NCBI GenBank assembly: GCA_021773015.1
Contig: JAJFKW010000001.1
Location: 1,116,001-1,180,000 of the forward strand
Direction of reading: 5' to 3'
Length of the DNA stretch: 64,000 bases
Source: Woeseia sp.
GTDB taxonomy: Bacteria; Pseudomonadota; Gammaproteobacteria; Steroidobacterales; Woeseiaceae
A model generated the notes under the pieces. The model ran no database searches, was not told the DNA's origin, and saw only the letters and a program-made list of their open reading frames with translations. Shown one piece after another: positions 36,151 through 46,089 of the stretch; the stretch's first letter is position 1; every line of letters begins with the position of its first letter. The position numbers and the translations under genes are program-made.

Positions 36151-36179
36151 AAAAAAATACCCGCTGTACGCAGGTATTT
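36151..36179 (-). terminator. Rho-independent terminator after the aldolase gene
   Basis: On the minus strand the hairpin AAATACC...GGTATTT is followed directly by a T-run (TTTT beyond the stem). It lies 28 bases past the aldolase stop at 36207 and 29 bases before the Nramp start, separating the two. Confidence 0.7.
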
Positions 36180-36206
36180 CTGCTGGACACGATCAATACC
36201 GATCCT

Positions 36207-37100
36207 TTAGGTGCTAGAGGCTTGGCAGATGCTGCCGATTGAGGCGTCAATAGTGGCGTTGAATTCATCATCGCTTTGTTGCGCCGCCAAGCCTTCAGCC
36301 AACGCTCTGGAGAAACTTGCGACCATGCCATTGTTTCGACTCAGCCTAGCATTTGCTTCCTCGCGACTGTAGCCGCCAGACAGTGCAACAACTCGCACAA
36401 CGTTGGCGTGATCGACAGCGTCTTTGTAAAGGTTGTCCTCTTCAGGCAGCGTGAGTTTCAGCATTACCAGTTGATCTGAATTTAGACTGTTTAACTCCTC
36501 CATGATGGCGGACTTCAATAGTGCCTCGGCGGCCGCTTTATCTGGACAATGTATGTCGACTTCCGGTTCGATAATTGGCACCAAGCCTGCAGCGCAGATT
36601 CGTCTGCCGATTTCGAATTGCTGCGTGACGACTGCACGCACGCCATCCGCCGTGGCTTGTTTAATGACCGACCGCATTTTTGTTCCAAAAATACCGTTGC
36701 TCTTTGCCTTGACCAACAATGCATCGAGATCGGGCATTGGCTTCATGAGTTGGATGCCGTCCGCCTCATCAGCCAAACCTTGATCGACCTTCAAAATCGG
36801 CACGACATTCTTTTCTTGCCACAAATACTGTGCTGTCGGCATGCCGTTGACTTCGCGGTCCATCGTGCCCTCGAACAGGATTGCACCGAGAATCCGCTCG
36901 CCGGAAAACATTGGACTGGTCATGATACGAGAACGCATCGCGTGGACGACGGCAAACATTTCGTCTTCATTTGACCAGGCATCTTCGGTGACGCCGTACA
37001 AGCCAAGCGCTTTCGGCGTGCTGCCACCGCTTTGGTCCAGCGCGGCAATAAAGCCTGATTGGTTCTTCATTTTCTCTAACTGCTGATCGTAGTCACTCAC
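36207..37100 (-). CDS. Fructose-bisphosphate aldolase, class I
   Basis: A 297-residue class I aldolase of the bacterial/archaeal-like group (fructose bisphosphate aldolase, FbaB/Fda-like). [13 protein letters not shown] opens the barrel; [24 protein letters not shown] and [12 protein letters not shown] are family signatures; the Schiff-base Lys is in [11 protein letters not shown]. It splits fructose 1,6-bisphosphate to two trioses. I chose GTG at 37100 because TGAGGA sits five bases upstream; ATG at 37115 has no such site. Monocistronic. Confidence 0.84.
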   Translation of the reverse strand: MSDYDQQLEKMKNQSGFIAALDQSGGSTPKALGLYGVTEDAWSNEDEMFAVVHAMRSRIMTSPMFSGERILGAILFEGTMDREVNGMPTAQYLWQEKNVVPILKVDQGLADEADGIQLMKPMPDLDALLVKAKSNGIFGTKMRSVIKQATADGVRAVVTQQFEIGRRICAAGLVPIIEPEVDIHCPDKAAAEALLKSAIMEELNSLNSDQLVMLKLTLPEEDNLYKDAVDHANVVRVVALSGGYSREEANARLSRNNGMVASFSRALAEGLAAQQSDDEFNATIDASIGSICQASST

Positions 37101-37266
37101 TGCATTCCTCACCATTTCTGAGTTTCGTTGGATAGTCGCTGGGACCGGGGCGGCTATTTTAAGCTTATCGCCACCCGATGGGATAGCACATTGTGCGGCA
37201 TTCGCAAGCATATCCGCATTGATTGGGCGCGGTCAGGAGTCGCAACGCGCCGTAACGAGCAGATAA

Positions 37267-38751
37267 CTAGCCGGCGGCTAGCTCCGGAATTGTGTCGCTG
37301 GCAACGCTCCAAGGCTCTGCGATTGAATCTTGCGCTGATCGCCCAGCGGCAGCCTGGGTTGTGGCGGCTGGCTCAAACCACTGTAATTGCTTGGCTTTGC
37401 CCACTGATTCTCCCACAAACAGCATTGCCGGCGACTGCAATGCTTCGCGGCGCGCGTCTTCTGCGAATGTCGCCGCGCGACTATGCAATACGCGTTGTTG
37501 GTTGGTCGTCCCGTTTTCGACCATCGCAATGGGAAGATCGGGGTCAATGGCGTGTTGTTGGAATTGCTCGCTTATCGCACGCAATGAGCCTACACCCATA
37601 TAAATTGCCAATGTATGGCCGCTGTTTAGCAGCGCGGGCCAGTCCGGATCGGTGTCCCTGTCCAGTTTCGCGCTAACCATGGTGACACTGCCGCTGATGC
37701 CGCGCAGCGTCAGCGGAATACCCGCGTAGGCAGCGCAGCCGAGCGCAGCCGAGATACCCGGTACGATCTGGAATGTCAAACCGGCTTCGCGCAGTGCGAT
37801 CGCCTCCTCTGCACCCCTGCCAAAAACGAATGGGTCGCCGCCCTTCAGACGGCAGACTCGATTGCCCTCTCTAACCTCATCAACCAGCAATTGGTTGATT
37901 TCAGCTTGTGACATAACCGCGGCCCCCGCACGTTTTCCGACACAAATGAACTCCGCATCCTTACGCGCAAAATCGAGAATCTGGCTGGATACGAGGCGAT
38001 CGTAAATGACGACATCGGCAAGCGAGATCAGCTGCTGCGCGCGCACAGTGAGCAACCCCGGATCACCGGGTCCGGCGCCGACAATCCACGCTTCGCCGAC
38101 CACCGGTCGATCCGCATCAGCATTGCCGACCAGTTGCGAACGCATCAGTTTTTCTGCAGCCCGTTGCCGGCCAGCCAATAGATGGTCTGCAATCGGACCC
38201 GCAAAAAATACTTGCCAAAAGCGACGCCGCTGACTCAATTCTGCAAAACGTCGCTTCACCAGGCCGCGCCAACGCCCTGCCTGCGATGCAAGAGCACCAA
38301 TACGCGTCGGTAACCATGCCTCGATCTTCGATTTCAGACGTTGCGCCAGCACTGGCGCATTGCCCTCAGTGCCAATGGCAACGACGACTGGGGACCGGTC
38401 GACAATTGCTGGAACGATAAAATTGGAGAGCTCGTTGTTGTCTACGACATTGCATAAGATGCCGGCCTGCTCGGCATCCTCGGAGGCGTGTTGATTGGTC
38501 GTTTCGTCGCTGGTGGCAGCAATTACCAATCGAAAATCGCTAAGATTCAGCGTGCCGTATTCTCCATCGACCCAAGTAATGTCCTTGTGCTGACGCATGC
38601 GATTTAATTCCGCAGACAAGTGTGGCGCCTGAACCGTTATGCGTGCGCCAGAGCGGGCCAATAGCCTGACCTTTCGCTCAGCCACAGTGCCGCCGCCCAC
38701 CACTAAACAGGCCTGATCTCTAAGTTTCACAAAGATGGGCAAACGATCCAT
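37267..38751 (-). CDS. cysG: Siroheme synthase CysG (trifunctional)
   Basis: A 494-residue fused siroheme synthase. Residues 1-200 are the precorrin-2 dehydrogenase/ferrochelatase (LVVGGGTVAERKVRLL NAD site). About 215-460 are the uroporphyrinogen-III C-methyltransferase (VGAGPGDPGLLTVRAQ, YDRLVS, GDPFVFGRGAEE, PGISAALG). A 35-residue Ala/Gln-rich tail follows. It makes siroheme, the cofactor of the sulfite reductase encoded nearby. ATG at 38751 aligns with the usual N terminus; a GTG four codons earlier is possible. The gene faces away from the cysB-like gene. Confidence 0.93.
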   Translation of the reverse strand: MDRLPIFVKLRDQACLVVGGGTVAERKVRLLARSGARITVQAPHLSAELNRMRQHKDITWVDGEYGTLNLSDFRLVIAATSDETTNQHASEDAEQAGILCNVVDNNELSNFIVPAIVDRSPVVVAIGTEGNAPVLAQRLKSKIEAWLPTRIGALASQAGRWRGLVKRRFAELSQRRRFWQVFFAGPIADHLLAGRQRAAEKLMRSQLVGNADADRPVVGEAWIVGAGPGDPGLLTVRAQQLISLADVVIYDRLVSSQILDFARKDAEFICVGKRAGAAVMSQAEINQLLVDEVREGNRVCRLKGGDPFVFGRGAEEAIALREAGLTFQIVPGISAALGCAAYAGIPLTLRGISGSVTMVSAKLDRDTDPDWPALLNSGHTLAIYMGVGSLRAISEQFQQHAIDPDLPIAMVENGTTNQQRVLHSRAATFAEDARREALQSPAMLFVGESVGKAKQLQWFEPAATTQAAAGRSAQDSIAEPWSVASDTIPELAAG

Positions 38752-39064
38752 ATGCGTGTCCACGATATCGGATCCAATACCCTACAGGTGTATGCGGTTG
38801 CCTAAAAATATCGATTTATTTGGCTACCAGATCGAAAAGTAATACAACAGAAATCCATTTGACACTTAGCGGCGTCGGTGTTTATATCGGTCGTAGTCAT
38901 GCAAAAATTCTCCAACAGCTCGATGCGATTGTGTTGCGGCCACCACCCTTCGGCAGCTCGTTGGACCGTGCAGTACTAAGCAGTTTCTGCATAGAACAAA
39001 CGAAAGCCGCTATCTAGCAAGATTGGCGGCTTTTTTTTACCCAAGGCTTTGACTTGGAGCTCCG
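38752..39064. other. Leader/intergenic region ending in a terminator upstream of cysB
   Basis: This 313-base gap between the divergent cysG and cysB genes has a strong plus-strand terminator at 39003-39038 but no recognised gene before it. A 65-codon frame (38820-39017, TTG start) ends inside the terminator hairpin. A small RNA or an attenuated cysB leader would fit; no known riboswitch was recognised. Confidence 0.45.
39003..39038 (+). terminator. Strong Rho-independent terminator upstream of cysB
   Basis: AAAGCCGC pairs with GCGGCTTT, and inside it ATCT pairs with AGAT around an AGCA loop; eight T residues follow. It sits 27 bases before the cysB start and points toward it, so RNA started between cysG and here would end before cysB. 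Confidence 0.8.
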
Positions 39065-40075
39065 ATGACATTAAGACAACTAAAATATTTGCTCGGCGTC
39101 GTCGACAACGGGTTGAATATCACCGCCGCGGCGGAGCGACTTTTTACCAGTCAACCGGGTATCAGCAAGCAATTGCGCCAACTCGAGCAGGAAATTGGCG
39201 TACAAATTTTCTCGCGAAAAAGTAAGGGTCTGGTTGCGGTAACGCCTGCCGGTGCCACCGTGGTCGAGTATGCTCGCAAGATATTGCGTGACGTCGACAA
39301 TATTCGTAGCATCGGTAAGGACTTAATGGCAGAACAAGATGGAACGCTCTCCATTGCCACTACCCACACTCAGGCGCGCTATGTATTGCCGACAGTGATT
39401 TCCAGATTTCACGAGAGATATCCGAATGTATCGCTAGAACTGCACCAGGGAACGTCGGAGCAAATAGCGACCTTGGTTGAGGAAAATCAGGTCGACTTTG
39501 CAATTGCAACGGAGTCGAGGCAGTTATTTCCCGAACTCAACTTACTGCCGTGTTTTCGCTGGGACCGGATCGTACTGTCAAAAAAGGATCATCCGCTCGC
39601 CGTCAGTAAAGAGCCAATAACATTGCAGAGTCTCGCAGAACATCCACTGATAACCTATGTATTCAGCAACAATCGTGAATCGTCGTTCCTGAATGCGTTT
39701 GCCGAGCAGTCGCTCGAACCTAACGTTGTATTTACCGCGCGTGATGCCGACGTAATCAAAACCTACGTGCGCATGGGTATGGGTGTCGGCGTAATTGCTC
39801 CTATGGCTTTGCAATGCAGCGATCTTGAAGACATGTTCGCGGGCACAGCAGACGGGTTATTTCCGACATTGACAACCTGGCTTGGTGTACCGAGAGATCG
39901 TGCGTTACGCCGTTACATGCTCGACTTCATCTCATTGTTCGCGCCAAACTGGCCGGTCGATCTCATTGAGAAAGCAACCGTCGCAGAATCACAAGAGCAA
40001 GTCGATGAGCTAGCGGCTGACATTGAAATCCCTACAAAAACCGGCTGTACCGAAGGCCTTTCAGCGGCTGCCTAA
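39065..40075 (+). CDS. cysB: CysB-type LysR-family transcriptional regulator
   Basis: A 336-residue LysR regulator of the CysB/Cbl type. The helix-turn-helix is at about 15-40 (NITAAAERLFTSQPGISKQLRQLE). The effector domain carries TTHTQARYVLP, LHQGTSEQI and VRMGMGVGVIAP, all hallmarks of CysB. In enteric bacteria it activates sulfate assimilation with N-acetylserine and is antagonised by sulfide. Its position between cysG and cysHIJ supports that job. GGAG precedes the ATG. A short hairpin lies after it. Confidence 0.9.
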   Translation: MTLRQLKYLLGVVDNGLNITAAAERLFTSQPGISKQLRQLEQEIGVQIFSRKSKGLVAVTPAGATVVEYARKILRDVDNIRSIGKDLMAEQDGTLSIATTHTQARYVLPTVISRFHERYPNVSLELHQGTSEQIATLVEENQVDFAIATESRQLFPELNLLPCFRWDRIVLSKKDHPLAVSKEPITLQSLAEHPLITYVFSNNRESSFLNAFAEQSLEPNVVFTARDADVIKTYVRMGMGVGVIAPMALQCSDLEDMFAGTADGLFPTLTTWLGVPRDRALRRYMLDFISLFAPNWPVDLIEKATVAESQEQVDELAADIEIPTKTGCTEGLSAAA

Positions 40076-40095
40076 CTAGCTTTGTCCTTTCTGCG

Positions 40096-40113
40096 CATTC
40101 GCTCAAGCGAATG
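40096..40113. terminator. Hairpin between convergent cysB and cysH
   Basis: CATTCGC and GCGAATG form a seven-base stem with a TCAA loop, midway between two converging stops. There is no T-run on either strand; a weak bidirectional terminator is possible. Confidence 0.4.
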
Positions 40114-40129
40114 TCACTGCTTAATTAAC

Positions 40130-40903
40130 TTAGATTTTCGCCAAATCGATTTCGTGAATGCCGCACTCACGTTGTAACCCAAAAAATCTTAGGTCTTCGG
40201 CGTTGCTAACTTCATGAATCGACCGGGTGGTATGGTGATCCCCGATGCTCAGGTAGCCTTGCTCCCAAAGCGGGTGGTATGGCAAGTCATGCTTCTTAAG
40301 ATATCGATAAATATCTTGATCCGTCCAATCAGCAATCGGGTGTACTTTCCAACGCCCTCCCGACCAGCTTAGATACCGAGCGTCTTTACGACTGTCAGAT
40401 TGCGTACGCCGTAATCCTGCGAACCAGGTGCCCGAATTCAGTTCCTGCAGCGCCCGTTGCATCGGCTCAACTTTGGCAGCGTTGTTGTAACTGACCAATC
40501 CCTCTTGTCCCTGCGTCCAGCGCTGGCCATAACGTGCTTCTTGCCAGGCGGGGGACAACTCAGATCGATACACATTAAGCTGCAAGTCAAGTTCTTCTGT
40601 CAGTTTGTCAATGAACTGATAGGTTTCCGGAAACAGATAACCGGTGTCGATAAGAATGACGGGTATATCAGGTTTTTGCTGCGTGAGTAGATGAAGCGAA
40701 ACCGCCGCTTGCGCCCCGAAACTCGAAGACAGCACGTGCGCCCCCGGCAGCCGATCCAATGCCCATGCAACTCGTTGCTCAGCACTTAGTTTTGCGATCT
40801 GTTGATTGCAGTGCGCCAACGCAATATTTCGAGAATCTTCCTCGCTGTACATCGCGGAAAAGTCCTCAGCTTTGTCGAATAGTTGATCGGCACAGGCTGA
40901 CAT
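40130..40903 (-). CDS. cysH: Phosphoadenylyl-sulfate (PAPS) reductase CysH
   Basis: A 257-residue PAPS reductase. [15 protein letters not shown] is the PP-loop-like binding segment, [14 protein letters not shown] follows, [11 protein letters not shown] and WKVHPIADW contact substrate, and ECGIHE near the C terminus carries the catalytic Cys. The CC and CxxC iron-sulfur ligands of APS-type reductases are absent, so it should be the thioredoxin-dependent PAPS form giving sulfite. ATG at 40903 overlaps the cysI stop as TGATG, which fixes the start. Confidence 0.93.
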   Translation of the reverse strand: MSACADQLFDKAEDFSAMYSEEDSRNIALAHCNQQIAKLSAEQRVAWALDRLPGAHVLSSSFGAQAAVSLHLLTQQKPDIPVILIDTGYLFPETYQFIDKLTEELDLQLNVYRSELSPAWQEARYGQRWTQGQEGLVSYNNAAKVEPMQRALQELNSGTWFAGLRRTQSDSRKDARYLSWSGGRWKVHPIADWTDQDIYRYLKKHDLPYHPLWEQGYLSIGDHHTTRSIHEVSNAEDLRFFGLQRECGIHEIDLAKI

Positions 40904-42576
40904 CACTGCACCTCCGTCAATCTCAACTCGTGACGATGGACAAAATCTCCAAAACTCTCGTTTTCGATTCTCTCCTTGGCGAATTTTTCGAACCATTGAC
41001 TCAGAATCGATAGAATTTCGCCTTCGTCGACATTTTCGTGTGTCATTCGATTGAGACGCTTGCCAACACCATCACCACCAAGAAACAGGCTGTAACGCCC
41101 GGGGGCTTTCCCGACCAGGGCGATCTCTGCAAGATAGGGTCTGGCACAACCGTTTGGACAGCCGGTAATTCTCAACGATAGCGGCTCATTTTCTATGCCG
41201 TTTCGGATTAACAATTCGTCGATATTATTCGCCAACTCGGGCAAATAGCGTTCGGCCTCGGCCATCGCCAGTCCGCAAGTCGGCAACGCCACACAAGCCA
41301 ATGCGTGTTGCCGCAGCGGGCTAACCGCCTGTAGCGCGGTGACACCATAGTATTCCAACAGTCTATTTATCAGTTGTTTTTGAGTGGACGCAATACCGCT
41401 GATAATCACGTTCTGGTTAGAGGTCAGTCGGAATGTTCCCGTATGTACTCTTGCAATCTGCCGAAACGCGCTGAGCATTCTATGTCTACCTAAATCCTGC
41501 ACGCGGCCCTCTGGTACAAAAAGTGTTAGGTGCCAATCGCCATGTTGATCTTCCTGCCAGCCGAACTCGTCACCGCGGAACAAGAACTGATATGGCTTTG
41601 CAGGGATTAATTCAAAGCTAAGCTGCTCTTGCAGCGTTGACTGAAACCAGTCCAGGCCCCGGTCATCGATCGTATATTTGAGTCTTGCGTGCTTACGATT
41701 TGTACGGTCACCGTGGTCACGCTGAATTTTTACTACTTTCTCCGCGACCTCCGCAACATATTTCGTCTCGCAAAAACCGATGACGTCCGCAACTCGAGGG
41801 TAGGTTTCCGGTTCCCCATGCGTCATTCCCATGCCACCGCCGACGGCAACATTGAATCCAAGCAGATCACCATCCTTCTCGATAGCAATAAAGCTTAGAT
41901 CTTGTGAAAAAATGTCAACATCGTTCGAAGGGGGAATAGCAATGCCAATTTTGAATTTCCGTGGTAAGTACGTTGGTCCGTAAATCGGTTCATCGTCTCG
42001 CGAATCCGCAACACGCTTTTTGTCTAACCATATTTCGTGGTATGCACTCGTGTTGGGTGTCAGATGTTCGCTGATAGTGTTCGCCGCGAGATATGCGGCC
42101 TGATGAATCGCAGATTTCTCCGTCAATGGCGTGCACATGACATTTCGATTGACGTCTCCGCACGCTGCAATAGTATCTAGCAAACTCTCATTGATGCCGC
42201 TTATGGTTGTCTTCAATTCTCTCTTGATGACACCATGAAACTGAAATGCCTGGCGAGTGGTCAATCGCAATGTGTTGTTCGCATAGGTCGACGCAATAGA
42301 ATCCATCGCGAGCCATTGAGCCGCTGTAGCTATGCCCCCTGGCACCCGTACGCGTATCATAAAGCTATGATCGGGCTCCAGTTTTCGGCGTGCCCGCTCT
42401 GCGCGTTGATCGCGATCGTCTTGCTGGTAAAAACCGTGAAACTTCGAAAGCTGCGTATCGTCGTCAGCGAGCGTACCGGTCGCATTGTCTGCGAGGCTCT
42501 CCACAATCGTCCCGCGCAGAAAGTCGCTGCGCTGCTTAATGCCCTCCACGGGGGTTAATTCTGTTTGCTCATTCAC
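40903..42576 (-). CDS. cysI: Sulfite reductase (NADPH) hemoprotein beta subunit CysI
   Basis: A 557-residue siroheme protein. It has two ferredoxin-like repeats and the [4Fe-4S]-siroheme ligand set [15 protein letters not shown] and [27 protein letters not shown] and GDVNRNVMC are CysI signatures. With CysJ it reduces sulfite to sulfide by six electrons. I prefer the GTG at 42576 (AAGGG seven bases upstream) to a TTG at 42606. Operon order is cysJ-cysI-cysH, with 36 bases after cysJ. Confidence 0.94.
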   Translation of the reverse strand: MNEQTELTPVEGIKQRSDFLRGTIVESLADNATGTLADDDTQLSKFHGFYQQDDRDQRAERARRKLEPDHSFMIRVRVPGGIATAAQWLAMDSIASTYANNTLRLTTRQAFQFHGVIKRELKTTISGINESLLDTIAACGDVNRNVMCTPLTEKSAIHQAAYLAANTISEHLTPNTSAYHEIWLDKKRVADSRDDEPIYGPTYLPRKFKIGIAIPPSNDVDIFSQDLSFIAIEKDGDLLGFNVAVGGGMGMTHGEPETYPRVADVIGFCETKYVAEVAEKVVKIQRDHGDRTNRKHARLKYTIDDRGLDWFQSTLQEQLSFELIPAKPYQFLFRGDEFGWQEDQHGDWHLTLFVPEGRVQDLGRHRMLSAFRQIARVHTGTFRLTSNQNVIISGIASTQKQLINRLLEYYGVTALQAVSPLRQHALACVALPTCGLAMAEAERYLPELANNIDELLIRNGIENEPLSLRITGCPNGCARPYLAEIALVGKAPGRYSLFLGGDGVGKRLNRMTHENVDEGEILSILSQWFEKFAKERIENESFGDFVHRHELRLTEVQ

Positions 42577-42612
42577 CTCTATACCCTTCCGGTCTGTACT
42601 TAACAAAAATCT

Positions 42613-44424
42613 TTAATAAACATCTTTCTGATAACGACCGGCCGATCGTAATTTGGCGAGGTAGTCGTTTGCGCTGTCTGGTGACATCGCGCCCTGATCT
42701 CGAACCACCTCAAACAGCGCCTGGTGAACATCTGCGGCCATATGCTTCGCATCGCCGCAAACATAGAAGAATGCACCACGTTCGAGCCAGTCATAAACTT
42801 CCTTGGCGTTATCCAACAATCTACTCTGCACATAAACTTTTTCTTCCTGATCCCTGGAAAATGCCAAATCAAGTTTCGTCAACAGTCCGTCTTTGCGGTA
42901 GCGAAGCCATTCCATCTGATACAAGAAGTCGTCGTGACCAGTACGATCGCCAAATACTAGCCAGTTGTCGCCACTGTGTGCGTGCGCCTGACGATATTGC
43001 AGGAATGCTCTGTAGGGCGCGACGCCTGTTCCGGCACCCACCATGATTATCGGTGCGCTAGTATTTTCTGGAAGTCTAAATTGTTCATTCGCGACAACAT
43101 GCACCGGCGCGCGCTCGGTTTCGCCGAGCAAAAAATTGGAGGCTGCGCCCCAATGATGCCGAGCGTAGGCCTCGTAGTTAACGACGGCTACGGTCAGATG
43201 CACTTCGTCCGCAATCGCATCGATACTAGACGCGATTGAATAAGATCGCGGTGTGAGGTTGCGCAACGCATCAACAAATTCCTGGGGATCCCATGATTTT
43301 GGATACTCAAAAATCAAATCAATGAGCTGTTTTGTCTCCAGTAGCTCTGAGAAACTCGCTCGATCACGCAAGACATTTTGCAGACGCGGATGTGCCTCCG
43401 CAAAAACGTCCAAAATCGGTTTACTGAGCTGTGTGATTTCCTTGCGCCGCAGTAATGCTTCTCGAAGTGTCAGGGACTCGCCTGCTACGCTCACAGGCTC
43501 ATCGCCCGCGAAATTCAACTTGCCTAGAATAGCCTCAATCAGTTGTGGCGGATTTGACGGCAGCACACCGAGGGAGTCGCCCGGCAGGAAGCTGAGTCCC
43601 GAGTCTTCGATGTCGAGTTCGACGTGTTGGACGTTTTTGCTCGAACGCGCTCCGGTAATACGTTGTCGCGTCACTATTTCTGCGAGGTATGGACTTTCTT
43701 TGCTGATTAGTAGCGGTGCGTTTCGCACAGCCTTCAATTGCAGTGGCCGCGCAGCACCGCCAGCCGCGGACGCCGGATTCTGTTTACCCGCAAACTGCAC
43801 GACTTCCTTTGACCATCTAGCGACAGGCTCGGCGAAATCTAGGTCGCAGTCGCTACGCACAACCACCGGATTTGCGCCGAGATTCTTCAATCTCTCGTCG
43901 AACGATCTGCCAATCTCACAAAAATCAACATAACTGGAATCGCCCAGTGCAAGAATCGAGTATTCCAATGACTCAAGCCGCGGTGCACGCTTCGAGAACC
44001 AGAAGTCAAAGAAACTCTCTGTGCCCTCGGGCGGCTCGCCAATGCCATGCGTCGCGACGACGAACAGCGCTTTGTTGATTTTGGTCAGTGCCTTCGGGCG
44101 ATAGTCCCGCAAATCCTGCACCTCAACCGCAATACCGGCCGCTTTGGATTCGGCGGCAAGGTTCTCTGCGATATCGCGGCTATTTCCGGTCTCAGTTGCA
44201 TAAAATATCGTCCATGAATCGTCGGAAGGCGCGCTGACAATCGCTGGCGCATTACTGGGGCTAGCAACCGCTTGTGCCTGCGAACCCGCTAAACCCGCAA
44301 GATAGCCACTGCTCCAGATCAGCTGATCTCTGTCGAAACCGACGACTGTGCTGTGCAGTGCGCTTAGCTCGTCCGCGCCAACCGTCACGGCTGGCGAAAT
44401 AATTTGTTGTGGAACCGACGCCAT
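42613..44424 (-). CDS. cysJ: Sulfite reductase (NADPH) flavoprotein alpha subunit CysJ
   Basis: A 603-residue diflavin reductase. The FMN flavodoxin domain (IFYATETGNSRDIAENLA, ALGDSSYVDFCEIG) is followed by the connecting/FAD domain (RSYSIASS, VAVVNYEA) and the NADPH domain (MVGAGTGVAPYRAFLQYRQ, FGDRTGHDDFLYQ, YVCGDAKHMAADVH), ending in the usual Val-Tyr. It passes electrons from NADPH to CysI. GGAGAC is six bases before the ATG. First gene of the operon; the upstream gap (44425-44588) should carry a CysB-controlled promoter. Confidence 0.94.
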   Translation of the reverse strand: MASVPQQIISPAVTVGADELSALHSTVVGFDRDQLIWSSGYLAGLAGSQAQAVASPSNAPAIVSAPSDDSWTIFYATETGNSRDIAENLAAESKAAGIAVEVQDLRDYRPKALTKINKALFVVATHGIGEPPEGTESFFDFWFSKRAPRLESLEYSILALGDSSYVDFCEIGRSFDERLKNLGANPVVVRSDCDLDFAEPVARWSKEVVQFAGKQNPASAAGGAARPLQLKAVRNAPLLISKESPYLAEIVTRQRITGARSSKNVQHVELDIEDSGLSFLPGDSLGVLPSNPPQLIEAILGKLNFAGDEPVSVAGESLTLREALLRRKEITQLSKPILDVFAEAHPRLQNVLRDRASFSELLETKQLIDLIFEYPKSWDPQEFVDALRNLTPRSYSIASSIDAIADEVHLTVAVVNYEAYARHHWGAASNFLLGETERAPVHVVANEQFRLPENTSAPIIMVGAGTGVAPYRAFLQYRQAHAHSGDNWLVFGDRTGHDDFLYQMEWLRYRKDGLLTKLDLAFSRDQEEKVYVQSRLLDNAKEVYDWLERGAFFYVCGDAKHMAADVHQALFEVVRDQGAMSPDSANDYLAKLRSAGRYQKDVY

Positions 44425-44588
44425 CAACGTCTCCAGGTTTTGCCCAGACGCTAACTTAGCGATACATCCGTTGCTTGCGAAGGATTAAGTAATTATCGGT
44501 CGATAACCTTTGGGTCTACTACCCTGGCAGCGCCGCCACAGACCGAGAATGTCTGCGATACGACGCGCGATCACCCGCACTCGTAGAG

Positions 44589-45431
44589 TCAACTCAATAC
44601 AAATGGTGTCAATTGCCGCCTTTGTAGCCAGTTCAGTTTGGACCATGCGGTGCCAGATTCTGTAAAATGCAGCGTGAACGCCTGCCGCGATTTCGCCGAT
44701 TGATTCTGTGAGCTGTAGTGCGGCATTCTGTCATCGAAAACGACAAGACTGCCTGCGGACACTTCGATGGGCACTGCCTGCGAGCCATCCGGCCATGGCG
44801 TATCATCAAGCTGTCGGAGCACACCCGTCGGCGCCGCATCGGTGACTTCGAAAATTTCTCGCAACGGCGATTGCTGCCCTCCTGGCTGCATCCACAGGCA
44901 ACCATTGCTTCGATCAGCGTCCTCCATGGCAACCCATACGCCTACCACTCCGGGGTCGTCCGCTATCAAATAACTGGCATCCTGATGCCAGCGAACCTCG
45001 CCGCCAATTTTCGGCTGCTTGAATATGTACATGGTTTGCCACAGTTCGGGCACCGCAAAACCGACAGCGCGCATCGCGGTCAAGAAAATTGGCAACCGGC
45101 AAAATGCGGCAAATTCGGGAACTAGATCGTGCATCGCATGACCAAACTTGTTGATTGCCTGATTCTTGGGCCGGTTTAAGCGCCCCTCACTATCGAGCGC
45201 CCCCTCTTCCAAGAAGCAGTGAACAGCCTCAGCCGATTCGACGAAATAGCGATCTCGATCTTTGTCCTGATGCAACGTACTAAATACGCTTCGATGCTTT
45301 TCTACATCGAAGTCATCGACGATTTTGCCCGCCGCGCTCACGATCGGTTTGAGCTGTTCGACCGTTACAGCATTTTCGATGACTGCATAGCCATGCTTGA
45401 TGTAGTGATCGGCAAACTGTTCATCTAACAT
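44589..45431 (-). CDS. Phytanoyl-CoA dioxygenase (PhyH)-family protein
   Basis: A 280-residue Fe(II)/2-oxoglutarate dioxygenase of the PhyH family. WHQDASYL gives the first His and Asp, and MPHYSSQNQSAKSRQAF gives the distal His and the 2-oxoglutarate Arg. GVWVAMEDADRSNGCLWMQPGG is typical of the family. Members hydroxylate fatty acyl-CoAs, ectoine or small natural products; the substrate is unknown. It is 164 bases from cysJ and is not clearly part of that operon. Confidence 0.85.
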   Translation of the reverse strand: MLDEQFADHYIKHGYAVIENAVTVEQLKPIVSAAGKIVDDFDVEKHRSVFSTLHQDKDRDRYFVESAEAVHCFLEEGALDSEGRLNRPKNQAINKFGHAMHDLVPEFAAFCRLPIFLTAMRAVGFAVPELWQTMYIFKQPKIGGEVRWHQDASYLIADDPGVVGVWVAMEDADRSNGCLWMQPGGQQSPLREIFEVTDAAPTGVLRQLDDTPWPDGSQAVPIEVSAGSLVVFDDRMPHYSSQNQSAKSRQAFTLHFTESGTAWSKLNWLQRRQLTPFVLS

Positions 45432-45490
45432 TGGAGTATTCCCTGCACTGCGCTAGACCATTCTAACAATGACTTGCAATAATTCGATAC

Positions 45491-45934
45491 CTACTGGCGG
45501 TGGCGAGACTCGGCATGCACGATTATCGAATATGCTACACCGCTTTCAATTTCGAATTGTAGTTCGATTCGGGTTCCATCGACAATCGGAGCGATGGGAT
45601 TCATCAGCATCAGGTGCCTGCCGCCCGCAGCGAATACTAACGCAGATTCCGGCCGAATAAGCATTTCATCGATGTGCGACATTCTCGCGACACCGTTCTC
45701 GTCTAGCGTGGTTTCGTGCATTTCTACCACACCAAACTGCGGACTGGTTACACCAAGTAATTTTCTTGTATCGTCGCCGAAATTCTCAATTCGAAAATAA
45801 GCGACTGCCGTCGTACTACCGGGCAGCGGTTCGAATATGCGAACAGCACTGATCTCAATGCCATTATCATCTACCCCACCGCACGATACGAGCGCTGTTA
45901 AGAGAATTCCAGCCCAGGATCGCTTCAAAAGCAC
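45491..45934 (-). CDS. PCu(A)C-type periplasmic copper chaperone, lipoprotein
   Basis: A protein of about 147 residues with lipobox LVSC and a PCu(A)C fold. The copper motif is visible: VEMHET, then Met in VARMSH, and RHLMLMNP, matching H-M...H-x-M. Such proteins carry Cu(I) in the periplasm to the CuA or CuB sites of copper enzymes, usually with SCO. I favour the GTG at 45934, which puts Lys-Arg at the signal-peptide start; an ATG at 45961 is the alternative. A SCO gene lies 4.3 kb upstream on the same strand. Confidence 0.78.
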   Translation of the reverse strand: MLLKRSWAGILLTALVSCGGVDDNGIEISAVRIFEPLPGSTTAVAYFRIENFGDDTRKLLGVTSPQFGVVEMHETTLDENGVARMSHIDEMLIRPESALVFAAGGRHLMLMNPIAPIVDGTRIELQFEIESGVAYSIIVHAESRHRQ

Positions 45935-46008
45935 AATGTCCGAATCCCAAATTTCTAACATGGACACAGCATGCCGATATTCACAACCGCCAGCAACAAG
46001 CAGCAATC

Positions 46009-46042
46009 AAAAAGCCGGCGATTGCAGTGCAATCAGCCGGCT
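46009..46042 (-). terminator. Long-stem terminator after the exported MBL gene
   Basis: AGCCGGC/GCCGGCT plus GATTGC/GCAATC form a 13-bp stem (one bulged A) with an AGT loop; on the minus strand it runs into TTTTT. It lies 48 bases past the MBL stop and isolates the MBL gene from the PCuAC gene. Confidence 0.8.
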
Positions 46043-46089
46043 CTATATGACAGTCGATCGATTTACGACCGACCGAGATCTATCCCGCG

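Noticed and set aside
38820-39017. 65-codon frame upstream of cysB
   Set aside because: TTG start without a good ribosome site, odd composition, and its stop is inside a terminator stem. Kept only as a possible leader.
44425-44588. CysB-binding site upstream of cysJ
   Set aside because: Control by CysB is expected but I could not pick a site convincingly by eye.
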